Shown in pieces: positions 56,233 to 64,000 of a stretch of 64,000 nucleotides of DNA; position 1 is the stretch's first letter, and the number at the start of each line of letters is the position of its first letter. Below the pieces are notes generated by a model. That model did no database searches. It was not told the DNA's origin and was given only the letters and a program-made list of their open reading frames with translations. Position numbers and translations under genes: made by a program. Source of the stretch: Thermoclostridium stercorarium subsp. stercorarium DSM 8532 (GTDB taxonomy: Bacteria > Bacillota > Clostridia > DSM-8532); contig NC_020134.1 in assembly GCF_000331995.1 (NCBI RefSeq), forward strand, positions 2,144,002 through 2,208,001, in the 5' to 3' direction.

Positions 56233-56448
56233 CTATTGCGTGCTGCCTGAGCGTTTTATTTTTCTGTATCTGATTTTCCCTTCGTTTATTTCATTTATCG
56301 CAGTAACAACATCCTTCGTAGAAGTTTTGGATGTCAAGGGCTGAGTCCCCTGGTTCAGCATACGGGCTCTTTTCGCGGTTACATTAACCAGAATATATCT
56401 GTTGTCTATTTTTTTCAAAAGATCCGATAACGGTGGGTTTATCATCAT
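56233..56448 (-). CDS. rpoZ: RNA polymerase omega subunit
   Basis: 71 residues: MMINPPLSDLLKKIDNRYILVNVTAKRARML, the omega signature, and LTSKTSTKDVVTAINEINEGKI. Start 56448 follows AAAGGAG; the frame open to 56532 overlaps gmk and is rejected. The gmk-rpoZ order is standard. Confidence 0.95.
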   Translation of the reverse strand: MMINPPLSDLLKKIDNRYILVNVTAKRARMLNQGTQPLTSKTSTKDVVTAINEINEGKIRYRKIKRSGSTQ

Positions 56449-56467
56449 TATCACTCCTTTTTTGCTT

Positions 56468-57040
56468 TTATATTTTAGTCCGTTTGCGTTCTTTTTCAAT
56501 AATGTCAAGCAATTGCCTGGCGGATTCTTCAACCGATATATTATTAATCACATAATCATACTTGTCCAGTCGTTTCATTTCCTCCACAGCCCTCTTCATA
56601 CGCTTCTCTATAACATCGGGCGGTTCGGTTCCGCGTTTTTCCAGACGCCTTCTCAGTTCCTCAAGCGACGGCGGCGTTATAAACACCGTAATACAGTCCG
56701 GATACATTTTTTTGACATTATTCGCACCCTCGACCTCTATCTCAAGGAGTACCACATTGCCTTTACTCAGTTCCTGTTCTACGTACGCTTTCGGTGTACC
56801 GTAATAATTACCGCAATATTCAACCCATTCCAGCAACTCGCCGTTTCTGATCATTTCCTCGAAACGCTCACGGGTAACAAAAAAATAATTCTGTCCGTCT
56901 TTTTCCCCCGGTCTTGGAAGACGTGAGGTTACCGACACAGAAAAAACAATGTCTCCATTCTTCTCCCGTGCGCGGGATACAACCGTACCTTTTCCAACCC
57001 CCGCAGGTCCTGACACAACTACCAAAAGACCGGGATTCAT
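56468..57040 (-). CDS. gmk: Guanylate kinase
   Basis: 190 residues, P-loop [50 protein letters not shown]. It phosphorylates GMP to GDP. The ATG overlaps the remA stop by 4 nt. Confidence 0.96.
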   Translation of the reverse strand: MNPGLLVVVSGPAGVGKGTVVSRAREKNGDIVFSVSVTSRLPRPGEKDGQNYFFVTRERFEEMIRNGELLEWVEYCGNYYGTPKAYVEQELSKGNVVLLEIEVEGANNVKKMYPDCITVFITPPSLEELRRRLEKRGTEPPDVIEKRMKRAVEEMKRLDKYDYVINNISVEESARQLLDIIEKERKRTKI

Positions 57041-57321
57041 TCGTTAACCTCCTGCTCTTCTTCACCTATAACCACCGCATCATTTACCTTGCCTCCAAGC
57101 CTGTGGGCTACGGTTTCGGGCTGAACGGCGGAAAGAATAATATGATCGCTGTCAGTCACTATTACCGCTCGAGTTCTTCTGCCATAGGTTGCATCGATTA
57201 ACATGCCACGATCTCTTGCTTCCTGAATAATCCTCTTAATCGGCGCCGACTCAGGGCTTACTATCGCAATAATCCTGTTCGCAGCTACAATGTTTCCGAA
57301 ACCTACATTTATCAGCTTCAT
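57037..57321 (-). CDS. remA: RemA-family regulatory protein (DUF370)
   Basis: 94 residues: [37 protein letters not shown] ... [30 protein letters not shown], the RemA pattern. In Bacillus it is a DNA-binding activator of biofilm matrix and osmoprotection genes. Conserved yicC-remA-gmk-rpoZ context. Confidence 0.94.
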   Translation of the reverse strand: MKLINVGFGNIVAANRIIAIVSPESAPIKRIIQEARDRGMLIDATYGRRTRAVIVTDSDHIILSAVQPETVAHRLGGKVNDAVVIGEEEQEVNE

Positions 57322-57355
57322 GTCTACTCCTCCATATTAAGAGATAATTTATAGT

Positions 57356-58234
57356 TCATTCAACATTTTGTATTTGCTCTCTCAGCTTTTCTATTTCACT
57401 CTTTAACTCAATGACGCTTTTTGTAATATCCAAATCACTGGACTTGGCACCTATCGTGTTTACTTCCCTGTTCATTTCCTGCAGTAGGAAATCCAGTTTT
57501 CTTCCTACCGGTCCGTCCATAGACAAAATATCCAGGAACTGATCCAAATGACTTCTTAAACGAACCAATTCTTCATTAATGCTGCATTTGTCCGCAAAAA
57601 TGGCCACTTCCATTGCAAGTCTTGATTCGTCCACGACATCGCTGTCCAAAAGTTCCTTAATCCTTGCTGAAAGCCTTTCCTTGTACTCAGCAATCACCAG
57701 TGGTTCACGTTCTTTTATCTTCAAACGGTAATTTTCTATGTTATTACACATTTCAACAAGGCTTTCCTTCAGTTTTTCACCTTCGGCTTCGCGCATTGCG
57801 ACCAAAAGGTTCAGGGCCTCATTAACCGCCTGCTCAAGGATGGCCCAAACCCGTTCGGAATTTTCTTCCTTCTTTTCTATTCTGAGTATTTCAGGAAATC
57901 TCGCCAGGACCGATGTCGTAATGTCATCCTTCAGCTGAAGCTCTTCGGACAGCTGAGTCATTGCATTATAGTATTCAACTGCGAGGTTTTTATCGAGTAT
58001 TACTTTTTTAACACCTTCTCCAAGGTTTTCCCAGTTCAGAAACACATCCACTTTACCTCTGTGAATGCGGCTCATGATCAGTGAGCGAATTTTGTCTTCA
58101 AAACAGCTTAGCTGTTTCGGCATTCGTATATATATATCACAGTATCTGTGGTTAACCGTTTTTATTTCAACATCCATACTGACATTTTCGTCCTGGTATT
58201 TATAATAACCATATCCGGTCATGCTCCTAATCAT
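57356..58234 (-). CDS. yicC: YicC-family protein (putative endoribonuclease)
   Basis: 292 residues: MIRSMTGYGYYKYQDENVSMDVEIKTVNHRYCDI at the start and ELVRLRSHLDQF ... VGRKLDFLLQEMNREVNTIGAKSSD at the end, both family signatures. Members have been described as RNA-cleaving enzymes; function here is inferred. First gene of the unit ending with rpoZ. Confidence 0.93.
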   Translation of the reverse strand: MIRSMTGYGYYKYQDENVSMDVEIKTVNHRYCDIYIRMPKQLSCFEDKIRSLIMSRIHRGKVDVFLNWENLGEGVKKVILDKNLAVEYYNAMTQLSEELQLKDDITTSVLARFPEILRIEKKEENSERVWAILEQAVNEALNLLVAMREAEGEKLKESLVEMCNNIENYRLKIKEREPLVIAEYKERLSARIKELLDSDVVDESRLAMEVAIFADKCSINEELVRLRSHLDQFLDILSMDGPVGRKLDFLLQEMNREVNTIGAKSSDLDITKSVIELKSEIEKLREQIQNVE

Positions 58235-58288
58235 TTTTATCCTCCAATACTTTTAAGGCGCTTTATAACGTCCATAAAAATATTCTTA

Positions 58289-58660
58289 CTAAAGCGCCAG
58301 CACATTCTGTATGGTCTGGTAAACCTTATACTTCTCAAAAGGCTTTACAATAAAATCTTTCGCGCCCATTTTAATTGCATCGATAACAATGGACTGTTGC
58401 CCCATAGCCGAAACAACAATCACCCGTGTTTTCGGGCTCACTTCCACGATTTTCGGAAGCGCCATTATTCCGTCCATTTCGGGCATTGTTATATCCAGTG
58501 TCATAATGTCAGGTTGATACTTCTGTGCCGCCTCTATTGCTTCCTTTCCATTGGAAGCTTCAGCAACAACAGTATAACCATCAATTTCCTCTATCAGTTT
58601 ACGGAGCAAAGTTCTCATAAAAATAGCATCATCAACAATTACAAATGATACTTTCGTCAT
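58289..58660 (-). CDS. Stand-alone CheY-like response regulator
   Basis: 123 residues, receiver domain only: FVIVDDAIFMR (acidic pocket), LDITMPEMDG (phospho-acceptor Asp), VVSAMGQQS, VKPF. It is CheY-like, so it may bind the flagellar switch; no chemotaxis cluster is in the window. Its ATG overlaps the rsmE stop by 4 nt. A CheX-like protein is encoded 21 kb away (36857-37339). Confidence 0.88.
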   Translation of the reverse strand: MTKVSFVIVDDAIFMRTLLRKLIEEIDGYTVVAEASNGKEAIEAAQKYQPDIMTLDITMPEMDGIMALPKIVEVSPKTRVIVVSAMGQQSIVIDAIKMGAKDFIVKPFEKYKVYQTIQNVLAL

Positions 58661-59430
58661 ACGCGCATTTCTCCCATTTCATGCATTATAATGGATAAAA
58701 CTGCTATTGCAGCGGTTTCGGTCCTTAAAATTCTCTTCCCCAAGCCTACCGGAATTATATCATAGTCTTTAGCAAGCTGAACTTCTTCTTCTGAAAAACC
58801 GCCTTCGGGACCGATAAAAATCCCTACGGCTCTAATATAGTCTATATTATAACATTTAAGCAACTCTTTAAAACAATTTTTGTCCTCATTCTCATAGCAG
58901 AAAACCGCCAGAGAGCAAGCTGCGCTTTCATTTGATTCAATTTCCTTCCACATTCTTAAAGCCTGGTGATAGTCAACAGGCCTTTCAACTCTCGGTACAA
59001 GAACACGCCGTGATTGTTTGCATGCCTCTCTGGAAATTCTGTTCCACCTATCAAGTTTACTTTCAATTTTTCCGTCCTTTTCCCGGACCACGGAGTACCT
59101 GGTATACACCGGAACTATCCGGCTTACTCCCAATTCCACTGTTTTCTGAATGATCAGCTCCATTTTGTCGGTCTTCGGCATTCCCTGAAAAAGAATTACT
59201 GTTTTTTTCGCTTCGGTATCGGGTGCATATGCCTTTACTATCTTTCCTGTTACCTTTCCCTTTTCTACCGATACAAGTTCTGTTTCGTATTCCAGCCCTG
59301 TGCCGTCAAACACCAGTATACGATCACCCGCTTTGAACCTTAACACCTGCACCACATGTTTAAAATCTTCTCCGGTAATATATACTGTATTATCTTTTAT
59401 CGATTCAGGTGAAACTAAAAATCTGTGCAT
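58657..59430 (-). CDS. rsmE: 16S rRNA (uracil1498-N3)-methyltransferase
   Basis: 257 residues from ATG 59430 (MHRFLVSPESIKDNTVYITGEDFKHVVQVLRFKAGD), N-terminal PUA-like domain and a SPOUT knot (FIGPEGGFSEEEVQLAK; LGKRILRTETAAIAVLSII). It overlaps prmA by 16 nt; the longer frame to 59478 lies inside prmA. Confidence 0.94.
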   Translation of the reverse strand: MHRFLVSPESIKDNTVYITGEDFKHVVQVLRFKAGDRILVFDGTGLEYETELVSVEKGKVTGKIVKAYAPDTEAKKTVILFQGMPKTDKMELIIQKTVELGVSRIVPVYTRYSVVREKDGKIESKLDRWNRISREACKQSRRVLVPRVERPVDYHQALRMWKEIESNESAACSLAVFCYENEDKNCFKELLKCYNIDYIRAVGIFIGPEGGFSEEEVQLAKDYDIIPVGLGKRILRTETAAIAVLSIIMHEMGEMRV

Positions 59431-60341
59431 ATCTGCATTGCCACCCATTCTCCCTGTTTTTTTTCGGTTACCAGACAATAACCATGCTCTTTTACGGCAT
59501 TTGCTATTTCGTCTCTCCTGTCCGCAATTATACCCGACAACAGTATTTTGGTTTCAGGAACGCTGTATTTCCTGAATTCGGGCAGCAATGACAAAATTAC
59601 GTCGGCAATGATATTGACAACTATAATATCGTACTTTTCGGTTTCAATATTTTTCAGTTCTCCCAATACTACGCGCACTTTATCCGAAACATGATTCTTT
59701 CGGACATTTTCGATACATGCTTTATACGCGGCGTCGTCTATGTCAACACAGGTGACTTCCGACGCTCCGAGTTTCGCGGCGATAATACCCAGAATTCCGG
59801 TTCCGCAGCCCAAATCCAGAACTTTTTCATTCCCTTTTACAAGTTCGTCAAGAAATTCCGCACACATCCGCGTTGTTTCATGAGTCCCTGTTCCGAAGGC
59901 CATTCCGGGTTCCAGCTCCACAATCACTTCGTCGCCCGTTTTACTGTAGTCTTCCCAGGTTGGTTTAATTACAACCCTTTCGAATATTTTAAAAGTCTTA
60001 TAATATTTTTTCCAGTTATCCTTCCACTCGGAATCATCACGTATTCTTAGCGTATAACCCGGAATCAGGCCCAAAAAACGCATGAACTCATCATTCAGAG
60101 TACTTTTCAGTTTTTCCGCGTCTCTGTCGGTGCTGAAATAAGCCTTAATTATAACTTTTTCACCGTAACTTTCAATTAATCCGTCGTCGGCATAATCAAG
60201 GTATCTGTTCTCGTCAAGAACCTGTCTGAATGCATACGGATCCACTATTTCAAGGCCCTGAACTCCCTGGTCCAGCAAAACCTGTGAAACCATCTCCTGA
60301 TATTCCGGATCCACCGTAACCGCCACTTCAAGCCACTTCAC
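59415..60341 (-). CDS. prmA: Ribosomal protein L11 methyltransferase
   Basis: About 308 residues, PrmA with N-terminal substrate-binding domain and class I methyltransferase domain (MAFGTGTHETTRMC; VLDLGCGTGILGIIAAKLGA; NIIADVI). GTG 60341 (giving MKWLEVAV, the usual family start) follows GAGGGAG; the frame from 60371 overlaps the dnaJ stop. Confidence 0.94.
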   Translation of the reverse strand: MKWLEVAVTVDPEYQEMVSQVLLDQGVQGLEIVDPYAFRQVLDENRYLDYADDGLIESYGEKVIIKAYFSTDRDAEKLKSTLNDEFMRFLGLIPGYTLRIRDDSEWKDNWKKYYKTFKIFERVVIKPTWEDYSKTGDEVIVELEPGMAFGTGTHETTRMCAEFLDELVKGNEKVLDLGCGTGILGIIAAKLGASEVTCVDIDDAAYKACIENVRKNHVSDKVRVVLGELKNIETEKYDIIVVNIIADVILSLLPEFRKYSVPETKILLSGIIADRRDEIANAVKEHGYCLVTEKKQGEWVAMQICTDF

Positions 60342-60367
60342 AGAAAAACTCCCTCTTCTTAAAAATT

Positions 60368-61507
60368 TCATTTGTTAAAATATTCCTTCATTTTTTCAAA
60401 AAATGATTTTCTCTGCTGAAATACCTCATCACCGCTGATTTCAGCAAACTGCTTCAACAGTTCTTTTTGTTTTGCCGAAAGTTTTGTAGGAACTTCCACA
60501 TGTACCTTTATAAGCTGATCTCCCCTCGCATTGGAACGCAGATGCTTAATTCCCTTGTTTTTCAGCCTGAAAACCGTTCCGGTCTGAGTTCCTTCGGGTA
60601 TCGTGAATTTCATTGTGCCTTCCAGTGTCGGAATCTCCAGTTCGGCGCCCAAAGCAGCCTGAGTAAAGGTAATGGGTATTTCACAGATTACATCATAGCC
60701 TTCTCTTGAAAAAATTGGATGAGGTTTAACTCTGATATTGACATACAGGTCACCGGGAGGACCGCCGTTAAACCCGGGTTCGCCCTCACCTCTCAGGGAT
60801 ATGGTCTGCCCGTTGTCAATTCCTGCGGGTATATTTATGCTGATTTTAGATGTTTTCTTAACTCTTCCGCTTCCATGGCATTCACTGCACGGATTGGTTA
60901 TTACCGTTCCCTCTCCGTGGCAGTACTCACACGTCCGCATATTCACCACTTGACCAAAAGGCGTGGCATGCACATGCCTGATTTGACCCGTTCCGTTACA
61001 ATACCGGCATGTTTCGGGTCTTGTACCCGGTTTTGAGCCCGAACCGCCACACACATTGCATAACTGCATCCTTGTAACATTTATTTCTTTCGTTGTTCCA
61101 AATGCAGCCTCAGTAAAGCTTATTTCAAGAGTATATTTTAAATCGCTACCCCTTTTGGGAGCCGACCTTCTGTGAGAAGTCCTGCCAAAAGGCGAGCCTC
61201 CAAAAAAGGTATCGAAAATGTCTTCAAAGCCGAAATCAAACCCTCCGAAACCACTGAAACCTTCAAATCCTGTTCCGTCAACGCCGGAATGGCCGTACAT
61301 GTCATACTGCTTTCTTTTCTGGGGGTCGCTTAAAACCGCATAAGCTTCGTTTATTTCTTTAAATTTCGCTTCAGCTTCCTTATCATTGGGATGCAAGTCA
61401 GGATGATACTGTTTCGCAAGTTTCCGGTATGCCTTTTTTATTTCGTTTTCATCAGCGTCACGGCTTACTCCCAATATTTCGTAATAATCCCTCTTCTGTT
61501 CGGGCAC
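60368..61507 (-). CDS. dnaJ: Chaperone protein DnaJ
   Basis: 379 residues: J domain with HPD (KQYHPDLHP), Gly/Phe region, four CxxCxGxG zinc motifs ([32 protein letters not shown]) and the C-terminal substrate domains. It stimulates DnaK. About 225 nt separate it from dnaK, with a strong hairpin between. Confidence 0.97.
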   Translation of the reverse strand: MPEQKRDYYEILGVSRDADENEIKKAYRKLAKQYHPDLHPNDKEAEAKFKEINEAYAVLSDPQKRKQYDMYGHSGVDGTGFEGFSGFGGFDFGFEDIFDTFFGGSPFGRTSHRRSAPKRGSDLKYTLEISFTEAAFGTTKEINVTRMQLCNVCGGSGSKPGTRPETCRYCNGTGQIRHVHATPFGQVVNMRTCEYCHGEGTVITNPCSECHGSGRVKKTSKISINIPAGIDNGQTISLRGEGEPGFNGGPPGDLYVNIRVKPHPIFSREGYDVICEIPITFTQAALGAELEIPTLEGTMKFTIPEGTQTGTVFRLKNKGIKHLRSNARGDQLIKVHVEVPTKLSAKQKELLKQFAEISGDEVFQQRKSFFEKMKEYFNK

Positions 61508-61634
61508 CCTATCACCCCCTGCCGCCGTTGTGTCTGCTAAAGTAGCTTATCGATTATAACATACTTCAAATAAGCCTTCAACATTTTCTAACTCTCTAAG
61601 TTTTGCGGGAAAAACAATACCCATAATCATAATT

Positions 61635-61667
61635 AACGAGTCAAAGGAAAACCTTTGACTCGTTTTT
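61635..61667. terminator. Hairpin between dnaK and dnaJ
   Basis: AACGAGTCAAAGG (61635-61647) pairs perfectly with CCTTTGACTCGTT (61652-61664). The T-run follows on the plus strand; on the minus strand, the direction of dnaK transcription, only TTAATTAT follows. It may partly terminate dnaK messages and so lower dnaJ levels. Confidence 0.6.
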
Positions 61668-61731
61668 CGTGAAATACCGGTCAGTGTAATTTGCTGTCGG
61701 TTATGGGGATTTATAAAGTGGTTCGGAAAAG

Positions 61732-63639
<1,908 letters not shown>

Positions 63640-63653
63640 TCAAAGAAAGTCAC

Positions 63654-64000
63654 TCAGTTCGCTACTTTTACAACCGAATGGCGTATAACGGTTTCGTCAT
63701 TATATATATATCCCTTTACGAATTCCTCCACTATTTCATTTTCGCCATAGCTCTCATCCTCTATATGGGCTATGGCTTCATGGAAATCGGGGTTGAATTT
63801 CTTACCCTTTGCTTCAATGGGTTTTACTCCCAGCTTCGCCAATACATCCATCATCTGCCTGTGAATCATTACAACGCCTTCGCGAATGCTTTCAAGGCTT
63901 CCTTCCGAAGCCTGCAGCGCTCTTTCAATATTGTCCACAACCGGGAGAAAAGCAGAGACCACATCTGCCACCGATGAAGCATAAATTTTTTCTTTTTCTC
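63654..64000 (-). CDS. grpE: Nucleotide exchange factor GrpE (N-terminus beyond window)
   Basis: The frame is open to the window end, reading EKEKIYASSVADVVSAFLPVVDNIERAL and closing with the GrpE head region (GVKPIEAKGKKFNPDFHEAIAHI ... EEFVKGYIYNDETVIRHSVVKVAN). The N-terminal coiled coil lies outside. It is the ADP release factor of DnaK. Confidence 0.95.
   Translation of the reverse strand, partial: EKEKIYASSVADVVSAFLPVVDNIERALQASEGSLESIREGVVMIHRQMMDVLAKLGVKPIEAKGKKFNPDFHEAIAHIEDESYGENEIVEEFVKGYIYNDETVIRHSVVKVAN

Noticed and set aside
56199-56260. T-box before glyS
   Set aside because: The gap to rpoZ is only 34 nt and contains no T-box core.

Overview
The window reads as the chromosome of an anaerobic, low-to-moderate GC Clostridia bacterium, probably related to the cellulolytic clostridia (Hungateiclostridiaceae/Ruminiclostridium-like); the genus is not settled. 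The evidence is a CymR/CysK sulfur switch, a T-box trp operon, RemA, bactofilin, FeoAB, an alpha2-type GlyRS, pyruvate phosphate dikinase, and the grpE-dnaK-dnaJ-prmA-rsmE and rpmG-secE-nusG-rplKAJL orders. No phage, IS element, CRISPR array, rRNA or tRNA was recognised.

Left part (1-6300, mostly minus strand): a promoter firing off the left edge, a GNAT acetyltransferase, a YibE/F membrane protein, an alkaline phosphatase with a PHO-box-like repeat upstream, the wreck of one sensor kinase, and one intact sensor kinase without a response regulator.

Centre of interest (6300-22052): a sulfur-acquisition island. cysK faces away from a CymR-like Rrf2 repressor gene that leads cymR-metI-metC. Then come a peptidase pair (M20 and C39-like) and a ten-gene run: nitrogenase-like D and K subunits, a NifX-like protein, a NifB-type radical SAM protein, O-acetylhomoserine sulfhydrylase (MetY), an SsuABC/TauABC-type ABC importer and a NifH-like reductase. 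There is no NifE or NifN, and every neighbour acts on sulfur, so I read this as a nitrogenase-like system cleaving C-S bonds of an imported organosulfur compound (methylthio-alkane-reductase-like) rather than fixing nitrogen. Two layers of control are visible. A 17-bp palindrome (CATATAT-N3-ATATATG and variants) lies at the cysK, cymR, peptidase and nitrogenase-like promoters and again at the left edge of the window. A leader peptide with four consecutive Cys codons is followed by mutually exclusive antiterminator and terminator hairpins just before the D subunit, a textbook attenuator that would respond to cysteine. A second Cys-rich upstream ORF (starting MCCDC) overlaps metY.

Middle (22053-41150): a MATE exporter, nagB and nagA, mgtE behind a proline-rich leader ORF resembling MgtL, feoAB divergent from a DtxR-family regulator, a fusion of a TetM-like ribosomal-protection GTPase with a Rae1/YacP-type NYN nuclease domain, an M23 peptidase plus bactofilin pair, GltS-like transporter, CheX-like protein, plsY, der and lysA.

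Right part (41150-64000, all minus strand): the ribosomal operon rpmG-secE-nusG-rplK-rplA-(L10 leader)-rplJ-rplL, the complete trpEGDCFBA operon behind a Trp-specific T-box, ppdK, glyS, rpoZ-gmk-remA-yicC, a stand-alone CheY, rsmE, prmA, dnaJ, dnaK and the C-terminal part of grpE.
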